From Verrucomicrobiaceae bacterium UBA7681 (GTDB lineage: Bacteria; Verrucomicrobiota; Verrucomicrobiia; Verrucomicrobiales; Verrucomicrobiaceae), in the NCBI GenBank assembly GCA_002482965.1, contig DLGZ01000027.1:68181-132180 (forward strand): DNA of 64,000 nt, read 5' to 3'. The notes below the pieces were generated by a model. The model ran no database searches. It was not told where the DNA came from and saw nothing but the letters and a program-made list of their open reading frames with translations. Each line of letters opens with the position of its first letter. Positions within the stretch are counted from its first letter, which is position 1. A program made the position numbers and the translations under genes. Positions 53,326-61,264 of the stretch are shown here, piece by piece.

Positions 53326-53919
53326 ATGGGCATAGCAAAAGCCAAAACCAAGTACACCGTCGCACAGTACTACGATCTTGAAGAAAACGAGGTGTACAAA
53401 AGCGAATTTTTCGATGGTGAGATATTTGCCATGGCAGGAGGCAGTCCTGAGCACAGTTTGATCGTGGCCAACCTACTTCGAGAACTCGGTGTCAGGCTCA
53501 AAGGCAAAGTCTGCACGCCCTACGACAGCAATCTGCGCGTCAAAGTCCCCAACACCGGTCTCGTCACCTACCCGGACGCCTCGGTGTTTTGCAAGAAGCT
53601 TGAATTCGATCCCAAGGACAAGCGCCAGCAGACCGCCATCAATCCGACCATCGTCTTCGAGGTGCTTTCTAAATCCACCGAAAGCTATGATCGCGGCAAG
53701 AAGGCCGAGAATTACCGCCAGCTTGAATCACTCAAGGCCTACGTGCTCGTTTCCCAGAGCAGCCCTCACATCGAGATCTACGAACGTCACGGCGACGGCT
53801 TCTGGTTCCTCACTGAGGCCAAGGGGCTCGATCAAGAACTCTCCATCAAAAGCCTCGGCCTCCAGCTTCCTCTGGCCGAGGTCTATGACCGCATGAAGTT
53901 CGGGAAGAAAGACTCCTGA
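53326..53919 (+). CDS. Uma2-family (DUF820) restriction-endonuclease-fold protein
   Basis: A 197-residue protein with the PD-(D/E)xK-like pattern of the Uma2/DUF820 family: YYDLEENEVYKSEFFDGEIF, GGSPEHSLIVANLLRELG, VTYPDASVFC and IVFEVLSKSTESYDRGKKAE (Glu and Lys of the core). Uma2 proteins are widespread in PVC bacteria and cyanobacteria; activity is unproven and they have been linked to mobile-element-like families. The ATG at 53326 is preferred to a TTG 11 codons upstream. Confidence 0.9.
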   Translation: MGIAKAKTKYTVAQYYDLEENEVYKSEFFDGEIFAMAGGSPEHSLIVANLLRELGVRLKGKVCTPYDSNLRVKVPNTGLVTYPDASVFCKKLEFDPKDKRQQTAINPTIVFEVLSKSTESYDRGKKAENYRQLESLKAYVLVSQSSPHIEIYERHGDGFWFLTEAKGLDQELSIKSLGLQLPLAEVYDRMKFGKKDS

Positions 53920-53938
53920 GAGCTGGCTTGCTTTGTTT

Positions 53939-55291
53939 TCACTCCACGGCCTTCCTCAACTCCATCACCGTCCCGACAATATCCTCCTCCGTCTTGTCAC
54001 TCCAGCGAGTTGGATGCGAGCCATAGATCATCGCACCGCCGCCTTCGTAGCCGCCTTCCTGCCAGATGCGGAGGCTGGGGATGTAGGCCATGACGTCGTT
54101 GGTGTAGCCGCTGACCCAGACGATCGGGTCTTTGAGGTCCTGCTTGAGGCGGAGTGAGTAATCCACGACGACTTCACCGCCGAGTGTGACCCATGTAAGG
54201 TCGTTGCCGAGACGCAGCACCTGCACAGGGTAGGGATAGGTTGTGGGCAAATGGCCTTCATCGGCGATGCGCTGCAAGATGCGTGTGCCATGCGTGACCA
54301 GATATTTGTTCGTGGATTTCTGCTCTTCGATAAGCTGCTCCTTGGTTGGCAGCTTGTCATAGGCCAGCGGGATCTCACGATACACGGCACGGATGGGGCC
54401 CTTGAGGCGTTGCATGTGGGTTTCCAGTGCGGCCTGTACGGAAGTGGCGAGCGATTTACCATGCGTTTGTGCGAGCTCCACCGTCCTGCGCGGGTAGGGG
54501 TTTTGATCGCCGCTGCAACCATTCGCAAACATCGCCACGGCATCGGGATGAGCCTTCTCGATTTCCTGCTGCGCATAGCCCGCGTAGTCGCCGCTGAACT
54601 TCTGGTGGCCGAGCGTGGTGCAGTGGCAGGCATATCCAAAGATGATCGCGATGTCCTTGCCATCGGCGCTGCTGGCTTTGAGCACAGGCACCGTTTGATC
54701 CACCGGCCCGCTGGGATTCGGGAAATTGCTCCAGCCGCCTTGCCCATCCGGTGTGCGGCGGTTCATCGAGACACCGCAGCGCGCCGTGCTGTAATCAAGA
54801 TTCGCCGGCACCGATTTCTGAATGGCCTCTCCGATCAGACGGACCAGCGTGTCTTCCAATGTTGCCGTGTATTCCGCCGCTTCTTTCTCACGCAGAGCCA
54901 CATCATCCGCGCCATGAATTTTGCTCGTGCGCAGTTCCGGTCCGCTGTGTGTGTGGGAGGCGTTGATGGCGAGATTCGCTGGTTCGATGCCGTGCTCCTT
55001 CTTCACCCGTTCAGCGACGGCGAGGCGCAGATTCCTCGGCACACCGATCAAATCCATCGTGATCAAGGCAAAGCGCCCGCCCGTCTGGTCCGTCAGCACA
55101 AAAGCCTTTGCGAACAAATCCAGCTCCACTCCTTCAGAGGGTTTGGTGCGCCCTGCATAACCCGCCATCCACATGGGTTTCTCTGGGGTGATCTTGGCCG
55201 AGGCCGCGCCGGCCTTCCAGGCAGGGGTTTCGATTACGGGCGCGGCGGCGATGGCGAAAACAGCGAGGAGGAGCGGCAGCCAGAGTTTCAT
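53939..55291 (-). CDS. Neutral/alkaline ceramidase-like exported enzyme
   Basis: A 450-residue exported protein (signal peptide about 1-18) with the ceramidase N-terminal fold: GAASAKITPEKPMWMAGYAG, LITMDLIGVP, INASHTHSGPE (zinc-binding His pair), FGYACHCTTLG and MFANGCSGDQNPYPRR. Zinc ligands appear intact. Ceramidases cleave the N-acyl bond of sphingolipids, but this family in Planctomycetota/Verrucomicrobiota probably acts on other N-acyl or sugar substrates; no C-terminal ceramidase domain is seen. It is shorter than the Pseudomonas enzyme. Divergent from tex. Confidence 0.88.
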   Translation of the reverse strand: MKLWLPLLLAVFAIAAAPVIETPAWKAGAASAKITPEKPMWMAGYAGRTKPSEGVELDLFAKAFVLTDQTGGRFALITMDLIGVPRNLRLAVAERVKKEHGIEPANLAINASHTHSGPELRTSKIHGADDVALREKEAAEYTATLEDTLVRLIGEAIQKSVPANLDYSTARCGVSMNRRTPDGQGGWSNFPNPSGPVDQTVPVLKASSADGKDIAIIFGYACHCTTLGHQKFSGDYAGYAQQEIEKAHPDAVAMFANGCSGDQNPYPRRTVELAQTHGKSLATSVQAALETHMQRLKGPIRAVYREIPLAYDKLPTKEQLIEEQKSTNKYLVTHGTRILQRIADEGHLPTTYPYPVQVLRLGNDLTWVTLGGEVVVDYSLRLKQDLKDPIVWVSGYTNDVMAYIPSLRIWQEGGYEGGGAMIYGSHPTRWSDKTEEDIVGTVMELRKAVE

Positions 55292-55504
55292 GAGGACTAC
55301 CAAAGCCGCCAGATGAACAGTTCTTTAGAGATGGATAAAAATAACCCAAATGAGGCGCATGCTCAGCATGGATCAGCACTGTCAAGCCATGCCTCCGACA
55401 AAAGTTTTTCACATGTGGTCTTGAATGGTTGCTGCCCGTGATCGTCTCGCTAACTCCACTCATCCCAACCGGATTTTCATCCTCAACTTTTCACTTTCCC
55501 AACC

Positions 55505-57880
55505 ATGTCTGCCGCCAACGAACTCAACATCAATGTCACCCACGTCGAACGTGTTGCCAAGGAGCTGGGCCTGCGGGCCATCCAGGTCGGCGCGACGGCC
55601 AAACTCTTTGCGGATGGCGGCACCGTGCCGTTCATCGCCCGATATCGAAAGGAGGCCACGGGGTCTCTGGATGAAGTGCAGATCCAGAATATTCAGGAGC
55701 GCATGACGCAACTCGTGGCGCTGGATGATCGCCGCACCGCGATTGTGAAATCACTCGAAGAGCGCAAGCTGATGACGGACGTTCTGCGTGGGAAGATTGA
55801 CAAGGCTGAGACGCTGAATGCGCTGGAGGACATCTTTGCGCCGTTCCGTCCGAAGCGCCGTACGCGCGCCACGATCGCGAAGGAAAAAGGCCTGGAGCCG
55901 CTGGCGGACTTCATTGAGGCCAACCTCATGACACATGGCGTCGATCTCACGGGCGAGGTGGCGAAGTTTGTGAACCCGACTCACGAAAACGAAGAACTGC
56001 GCGTCAAGGATGCCGCCGATGCTCTCAGCGGCGCGCGCGACATCATCGCGGAACGTATCAGCGACAATGCGGATGCGCGTGCGACGTTGCGCAAATTTTT
56101 TGCGGAGCAGTCCACGGTGGTTTCCAAGGTCATGTTCGGCAAGGAGAAGGACGAAGAGGCTCAGAAGTTCCGCGATTACTTCGACTGGAGCGAGCCTCTG
56201 AAAGCCATCCCATCCCACCGCATGCTGGCCATCCGTCGTGGGGAAAAAGAAGGTTACTTGCTCATGCGCATTCAGCCGGCGGAAGACACCGCGGTCAAGT
56301 TGCTCGAAAACCTCTTCGTCAAAGGCGGCAATCTCTGTTCTGACCAGATGAAGCTGGCCTGCGCGGACTGCTACAAGCGCTTGATGAGCTCCAGCATGGA
56401 GACTGAGGCGCGTCTTGAGTCCAAGAAGAAGGCGGACACCGAAGCGGTGCGCGTGTTTGCTGACAACCTGCGCGAACTGCTGCTGGCCGCGCCCTTGGGA
56501 CAAAAACGCGTGCTCGGCATTGACCCCGGCTTCCGTACCGGCTGCAAAGTCGTGGTGCTTGATGCGCAGGGGCAGCTTCTTTACAACGATGTGATTTACC
56601 TGCTCGGCGAGGGCAACGGGCTGCTGCATGCGAAGAACCTGCTGCTCAATCTGGTGGATCGTTACAAGATCCAGGCCATCGCCATCGGCAACGGCACCGC
56701 CAGCCGTGAGACGGAGATGTTTGTGAAGAAGATCGGCATGCCGGCTTCGATTCCGGTGATCATGGTCAATGAGAGCGGAGCCTCCATTTACAGCGCCAGC
56801 GAAGTCGCTCGTGAAGAGTTCCCAACTCAAGACATCACGGTGCGTGGCTCCGTTTCCATCGCACGTCGTCTGATGGACCCGCTGGCAGAACTGGTGAAGC
56901 TCGATCCGAAATCCATCGGTGTGGGCCAGTATCAGCACGATGTGGATCAGAACCAGCTCAAGACGAGCCTCGACCACGTCGTCATCAGCGCGGTGAACGG
57001 CGTCGGTGTGGAGCTGAACACGGCCAGCAAGCAGCTGCTCAGCTACGTTTCCGGTCTGAACAGCACACACGCTTCCAACATCGTGGCCTTCCGCAATGAG
57101 AATGGTCCGTTCAAGAGCCGCAAGGATCTCATGAAGGTGCCACGGCTCGGCGACAAGGCCTTCGAACAGGCGGCGGGCTTCCTGCGCATTCGCGATGCTT
57201 CACATCCGCTGGATGCCAGCGCCGTGCATCCTGAGCGCTACCCGCTTGTCGAAAAAATGGCGGCTGAAATCGGCTGCACAGTGCCGGACCTCATGCAGCG
57301 CGCTGACTTGCGCCAGAAGATCGACCTGAAGAAATATGTGAGCGACGACGTGGGCCTGCCGACGCTGCAGGACATCATGAACGAACTCGCGAAGCCTGGG
57401 CGCGATCCTCGTAAGCAGTTCGAAGTCTTCAGCTTCGCCGAAGGCGTGAACGACATGAAGGACCTCACCGTCGGCATGAAGCTGCCGGGCATCGTGACGA
57501 ACGTGACGGCCTTCGGTGCCTTCGTGGACATCGGCGTGCATCAGGATGGCCTCGTGCACGTGAGCCAGCTCAGCGACACGTTTGTCCGTGATGCGGCGGA
57601 AGTCGTGAAAGTGGCGCAGCGTGTGCAGGTCACGGTCACGGAAGTGGACATCCCGCGCAAGCGCATCGCGCTGAGCATGAAATCGAAGCCTGACTTTGAA
57701 AAGAAGCAGGGCAGCGCAGGTCCGCGCCCGGCGGGTGGCCCAGCCGGTGGTCAGCGCAGCTTTTCCAGCGGTGGCGGTGGCCAGCGCAGCTCCGGCGGCG
57801 GCATGGGAAATCCCTTTGGCGGTGGCGGTGGCGGCGGCGGTGACTGGTTCACGGCAGCAGCTCAGAAGGGGAAGAAGTAG
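55505..57880 (+). CDS. tex: Tex-family RNA-binding transcription accessory protein
   Basis: A 791-residue Tex protein. N-terminal helical Tex domain (VPFIARYRKEATGSLDEVQI), then a YqgF/RNase-H-like part (LGIDPGFRTGCKVVVLDAQG), a double helix-hairpin-helix (LNTASKQLLSYVSGLNSTHA, PFKSRKDLMKVPRLGDKAFE, AAGFLRIRDA) and an S1 domain near the end (about 657-728, GIVTNVTAFGAFVDIGVHQD). The last 45 residues are Gly/Arg/Ser-rich, probably an RNA-binding tail. Length is that of the family. No operon partner. Confidence 0.95.
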   Translation: MSAANELNINVTHVERVAKELGLRAIQVGATAKLFADGGTVPFIARYRKEATGSLDEVQIQNIQERMTQLVALDDRRTAIVKSLEERKLMTDVLRGKIDKAETLNALEDIFAPFRPKRRTRATIAKEKGLEPLADFIEANLMTHGVDLTGEVAKFVNPTHENEELRVKDAADALSGARDIIAERISDNADARATLRKFFAEQSTVVSKVMFGKEKDEEAQKFRDYFDWSEPLKAIPSHRMLAIRRGEKEGYLLMRIQPAEDTAVKLLENLFVKGGNLCSDQMKLACADCYKRLMSSSMETEARLESKKKADTEAVRVFADNLRELLLAAPLGQKRVLGIDPGFRTGCKVVVLDAQGQLLYNDVIYLLGEGNGLLHAKNLLLNLVDRYKIQAIAIGNGTASRETEMFVKKIGMPASIPVIMVNESGASIYSASEVAREEFPTQDITVRGSVSIARRLMDPLAELVKLDPKSIGVGQYQHDVDQNQLKTSLDHVVISAVNGVGVELNTASKQLLSYVSGLNSTHASNIVAFRNENGPFKSRKDLMKVPRLGDKAFEQAAGFLRIRDASHPLDASAVHPERYPLVEKMAAEIGCTVPDLMQRADLRQKIDLKKYVSDDVGLPTLQDIMNELAKPGRDPRKQFEVFSFAEGVNDMKDLTVGMKLPGIVTNVTAFGAFVDIGVHQDGLVHVSQLSDTFVRDAAEVVKVAQRVQVTVTEVDIPRKRIALSMKSKPDFEKKQGSAGPRPAGGPAGGQRSFSSGGGGQRSSGGGMGNPFGGGGGGGGDWFTAAAQKGKK

Positions 57881-57895
57881 GCATCTGCAGCTTTT

Positions 57896-57928
57896 CCGCA
57901 GACATCGATATGTTGTCGTTGTCTGCGG
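57896..57928 (+). repeat. Inverted repeat after tex
   Basis: A 9-bp inverted repeat (CCGCAGACA at 57896-57904, complement at 57920-57928) with a 15-base loop, beginning 15 bases after the tex stop. No T run follows, so it is only a possible terminator. Confidence 0.35.
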
Positions 57929-58022
57929 CAGCTTCAGGATGAACAGAAATCACGGCAGAGGCGTCGGAGATTGCGGCCTTGCCACGCAGTGCGGGGGCTT
58001 CTACGTTCCTTTGGATTCCATC

Positions 58023-58595
58023 ATGAAATTATTTCTTCTCGCCCCGCTGATCCTGCCGCTGCTGCTCACACAATGCACTGACCCCTACTACGGCCCGAAC
58101 GGTACTGATCCCTATGCGAATCCGTACCGTCAGGACATGCGGGATCAGGGATCGCAGATGAACAGCATGGCATTTGAGCGTGGTCAGCAGGACGGACAGG
58201 CCGATGCACAGCAAGGCCAGAGCCAAAACTACCAGCGCAATTCATCGCGCTACGACCGCAACACGGAGATGGCCTATCGCGATGCCTACAATCAAAGTTA
58301 CGGTCTGACGATGAACAGCCGCCGAGAAGTCGGTGGCTACCCCAATCAGGGAATGGCGCAGCCGCAGCAGCAAGGCGCAGTGCAAGAACCACCACCGCGC
58401 GATCCGACCTACAACCAAGGCTACGACTACGGTCTGCGGGATCGCACAGGAGGACGGGTGGCCGATCCGTCGGCGCAGGTGGGACGCTATGATCCGCGCT
58501 ACCGCTCCAGCTTTGAGCGCGGCTACTACGACGGTTACAATTCAAACTCCTCCAGCAGCGCCCCGGGCGCAGGCGGGAATTCGTGGTTCCGCTAG
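58023..58595 (+). CDS. Gln/Tyr/Gly-rich lipoprotein, unknown
   Basis: A 190-residue predicted lipoprotein: MKLFLLAPLILPLLLTQC has a lipobox (LTQC, Cys18). The mature chain is rich in Gln, Asn, Tyr, Gly, Arg and Asp, with repeated short segments of the type YRDAYNQSYG, YNQGYDYGLRD and YDPRYRSSFERGYYDGYN. Such repetitive, disordered outer lipoproteins are frequent in the phylum and have no known function. The open frame extends upstream over the end of tex, but the signal peptide fixes the start at 58023. Confidence 0.75.
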   Translation: MKLFLLAPLILPLLLTQCTDPYYGPNGTDPYANPYRQDMRDQGSQMNSMAFERGQQDGQADAQQGQSQNYQRNSSRYDRNTEMAYRDAYNQSYGLTMNSRREVGGYPNQGMAQPQQQGAVQEPPPRDPTYNQGYDYGLRDRTGGRVADPSAQVGRYDPRYRSSFERGYYDGYNSNSSSSAPGAGGNSWFR

Positions 58596-58624
58596 GCGCT
58601 GAATCGGCGATGGTTCAGCAGTAC

Positions 58625-58657
58625 AAAAAAACACCGTCACGGCAGGCCATGACGGTG
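58625..58657 (-). terminator. Intrinsic terminator after the basic/acidic small protein
   Basis: An 8-bp stem (CACCGTCA at 58632-58639, complement at 58650-58657) with seven A on the plus strand (58625-58631), i.e. seven U on the minus strand. It terminates the minus-strand gene at 58691-59008 and might also work, more weakly, for the plus-strand lipoprotein gene. Confidence 0.8.
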
Positions 58658-58690
58658 GTCTTGTTTTGAAATGACTGTGCGCGGAAGTGC

Positions 58691-59008
58691 TTATTCCTGA
58701 GCAGCAGCTTCAGGAGCAGCGGTCTCAGCAACTTCAACGGCAGGAGCGGTGGCTTCAACAGCAGGGGCAGCGGTCTCAGCGACTTCAACGGCAGGAGCAA
58801 CGGCTTCGGCGGCGACTTCAGCAGCCTTCGGCTTCGTCGTGGCCTTTTTGACAGCGGCTTTCTTAGCTGGAGCTTTCTTGGCGGTTTTGGCTTCGGATTT
58901 GACGGCGCGTGCTTTGCGGGAGACGCCGGCCTTGGCCAGAGCTTTCTTGCGGGCAAGATAAAGCTTACGGCGGCGGCGTTTGATGACTTTGTTCAGTTGT
59001 TGACCCAT
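58691..59008 (-). CDS. Bipartite small protein: basic N-terminus, acidic Ala/Pro/Glu repeat tail
   Basis: A 105-residue protein. The N-terminal half is very basic (MGQQLNKVIKRRRRKLYLAR, then Lys/Ala-rich like H1-type histone tails); the C-terminal half is Ala/Glu/Val/Pro-rich with repeats of AVEVAETAAPAVEA. The basic start (GQQLNKVIKRRRR) resembles a conserved small ribosome- or nucleic-acid-associated protein of the phylum. MGQQ at 59008 is preferred over an ATG 19 codons upstream. A strong terminator follows. Function is inferred from charge only. Confidence 0.7.
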   Translation of the reverse strand: MGQQLNKVIKRRRRKLYLARKKALAKAGVSRKARAVKSEAKTAKKAPAKKAAVKKATTKPKAAEVAAEAVAPAVEVAETAAPAVEATAPAVEVAETAAPEAAAQE

Positions 59009-59143
59009 GATGGATGATCGGTTGTCGTTTACGGTTTTGAGGGCGGCAAGAGTTCCACTGATCAAGGTCGAATCAACATCAAATGCAGTTCTCCCCCGGT
59101 TTACCAGGATTAGAGTGTGGAGAAACCCCGTTTATGGCCGCTT

Positions 59144-59848
59144 TTAAGGCTTTTTGTCACCTGCTTGGGGCTCGTCCGTGGTTTTTGGAGCCTCGACTTT
59201 GGATTCCAAACGTGACTCGGTGTGATTCGCGGCCTGCTGAGTTGGCGGTACTCTGAACAATTTGCCGGAGTAGGGGCACTTCACCGTCTGGCCGGCGCTC
59301 ATGCCGGAGACATCGACGAGCTGGGTTTTGCCGGCGAAGGGACTGTTCACCATATTCATGCGACCTGGGATTGCGGTGCCATAGGGCAGGCTTTCAGGAG
59401 ATTCTGCGGCACTGTCTATTTTAGGTGCCGAACTAACTGGGGACGGATTATTGGCGATTTGGGGCGTCGCAGCAGGCTCCTCCACCGGGATTTTCACATT
59501 CGGTTTGCGCTCCAAGGAAGGGCTGCTCGGCCGCGAACGAGGCACATACCTGGAACTGCCCAAACCTGTGGAGAGCGTGCTGAAATAGTTGTTTGGCACA
59601 TACCCAGTGGAGCTGGCTGCGCCGTATTGAGGGCGCTGAGGGTAGGCAGTATAACGCTGTGAGTGCAAGCTGCCGGTGCGCAATGGCGGTGACTGGTGCG
59701 AAGAGCTCAGGTAGGACAGCAGTCCGTTTGTCTGAATGCTGCGCCAGGCTTGCTGCGGTGGCATGGAGCACTGGACTAGAAGAGCAACAGGTGTCAGGAT
59801 GGCGAACATGCGCGCAACACAGGCGGCGGGACAACGCGTAGCTTTCAT
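59144..59848 (-). CDS. Lipoprotein with C-terminal conserved GKxF-type motif
   Basis: A 234-residue predicted lipoprotein; the lipobox is LLVQC (Cys27). A Ser/Pro/Tyr-rich, disordered middle leads to a compact C-terminal region (about 160-205): IPGRMNMVNSPFAGKTQLVD, then VSGMSAGQTVKCPYSGKLFR. The CPYSGKLFRVP segment (a Cys followed by Tyr-Ser/Thr-Gly-Lys) is probably the conserved functional part. No family name is known to me. It is a single gene between small-protein genes. Confidence 0.68.
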   Translation of the reverse strand: MKATRCPAACVARMFAILTPVALLVQCSMPPQQAWRSIQTNGLLSYLSSSHQSPPLRTGSLHSQRYTAYPQRPQYGAASSTGYVPNNYFSTLSTGLGSSRYVPRSRPSSPSLERKPNVKIPVEEPAATPQIANNPSPVSSAPKIDSAAESPESLPYGTAIPGRMNMVNSPFAGKTQLVDVSGMSAGQTVKCPYSGKLFRVPPTQQAANHTESRLESKVEAPKTTDEPQAGDKKP

Positions 59849-60014
59849 GGATTTAAGGGAGTGCAGGTGATGGCGCTGATGCAGAGAAGTGATTCCACCA
59901 AGCGCTAGTCAATGCATGCAGGAGTATGATCAAAGGGCAAGAAAACAGCTCGTCAAAATCCTGTCAGCAAGACGTAATTTGCCGAATTACCATATCAGCT
60001 GAACTGGGTATTTT

Positions 60015-61193
60015 TCAGGCTGCTTGAGCGAGACCAATCTCCTGCTCATTGAGATAGCAGGATGGATCAGGTGCCCACAAGTCGCCGGTCATTTGCAAAG
60101 CGCGCACACGGAAGCCGCCACCGCACACGTCCAGGAAACTGCATTGGGCACATTTGCCCTTGAGGTGCTGTTTGCGATCCCGCAATGCATTGAGCGTGGC
60201 GTTGTCGCGGTTGCTCCAGATATCGCTGAACTTACGATCCTTCACGTTGCCCAGCGTGAGTTCGTGCCAGAACTGGTCGGGATGCACATTGCCCTGCGTG
60301 TCGATGTTGCTGATGCCTGTGCCGCTGCTGTTCGCGCCGCCGCCGTTCCAGTTGAGCAGTTCCATGGCACGCGCGGCACGTTCGGGGTTTTCCCGTTTCA
60401 GCCGCATGTAGAGGTAGGGGCCGTCCACGGGTTGATCGACGGTCAAAACCTCACGCGGCTTGCCACTGGCAGCCCACTTGGCGGTGCGGTCGAGGATCTT
60501 GTCGATGGCGCCACGTGTCTCCTCATGCGGCACTTCCATGAGATCGGCACCGCGTCCGCTATAGACGAGGTGGTAGAAGCACACGCGCTCAATGTCCTCA
60601 CGCTCGATGAAGTCGAGGATGGAATCGAGATCGGCGATGTTGTGGCTGGAGAGGGTGAGGCGCAGGCCGACTTTCTGGCCCACCGCCTTGCAGTTGCGAA
60701 AGGCGGCCACCGCTTTGTCAAAGGCGCCGACCTTGCCGCGGAAGTGATCATGCGTGGCACCCATGCCATCGAGCGAAATGCCGACATAGGAGAAGCCGAT
60801 GTCCTTGATGCGCTGCGCCCACTCGGGATTGATCAGCGTGCCGTTGGTGGAAAGCGTGAGGCGGAGACCCTTGCCGGTGGCATACTCGGCCAGTTCAAAA
60901 AAGTGCGGGTGAATCGTCGGTTCGCCGCCGGAAAGCAGCAGCGCGGGCACTTTGTATTCAGCGAGATCATCAATGACTCCCTTGCACTGCTCCCACGTGA
61001 GTTCGCCGGGGTAGAATTTCGAATCGGAATCCTGGTAGCAATGGACGCACTTCAGATTGCACCGGCGGGTGATGTTCCAGACGACGATGGGGCGGCGTTC
61101 AGCGGCGGAGGCTGGGGAGCCATGGCCGCGCCCGTAGCGCAGATGGTCCATGGGCTGGGCGACATCACAATAGAGACGAGTGAGATTGATCAT
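60015..61193 (-). CDS. Radical SAM/SPASM protein, AhbC/NirJ-like
   Basis: A 392-residue radical SAM enzyme. The cluster motif CNLKCVHCY lies near residues 44-52, and LLLSGGEPTIH, LRLTLSTNGTLI and VGISLDG follow in the SAM-binding core. A C-terminal SPASM-type region has CAQCSFLDVCGGGFRVRA and a later Cys (DPSCYL). The opening LTRLYCDVAQPMDHLRYGRG and PIVVWNITRRCNLKCVHCYQ resemble the AhbC/NirJ branch that modifies sirohaem side chains towards haem. The exact reaction is not certain from sequence alone; other SPASM peptide modifiers share this form. No other haem gene is close. Confidence 0.85.
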   Translation of the reverse strand: MINLTRLYCDVAQPMDHLRYGRGHGSPASAAERRPIVVWNITRRCNLKCVHCYQDSDSKFYPGELTWEQCKGVIDDLAEYKVPALLLSGGEPTIHPHFFELAEYATGKGLRLTLSTNGTLINPEWAQRIKDIGFSYVGISLDGMGATHDHFRGKVGAFDKAVAAFRNCKAVGQKVGLRLTLSSHNIADLDSILDFIEREDIERVCFYHLVYSGRGADLMEVPHEETRGAIDKILDRTAKWAASGKPREVLTVDQPVDGPYLYMRLKRENPERAARAMELLNWNGGGANSSGTGISNIDTQGNVHPDQFWHELTLGNVKDRKFSDIWSNRDNATLNALRDRKQHLKGKCAQCSFLDVCGGGFRVRALQMTGDLWAPDPSCYLNEQEIGLAQAA

Positions 61194-61264
61194 GACCCCA
61201 AATCAACGCACAGCCGAGTCCGGGACGCGCCGCAGATCTTGCGCAATACGTGACCAAGGTTGCC

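Noticed and set aside
55751..57070. A 439-codon open frame opposite tex
   Set aside because: tex is confident on the plus strand; the opposite frame is composition-driven.
60024..61253. A 409-codon open frame opposite the radical SAM gene
   Set aside because: The minus-strand gene has a CxxxCxxC motif and SPASM Cys pattern; the opposite frame has no recognisable feature.
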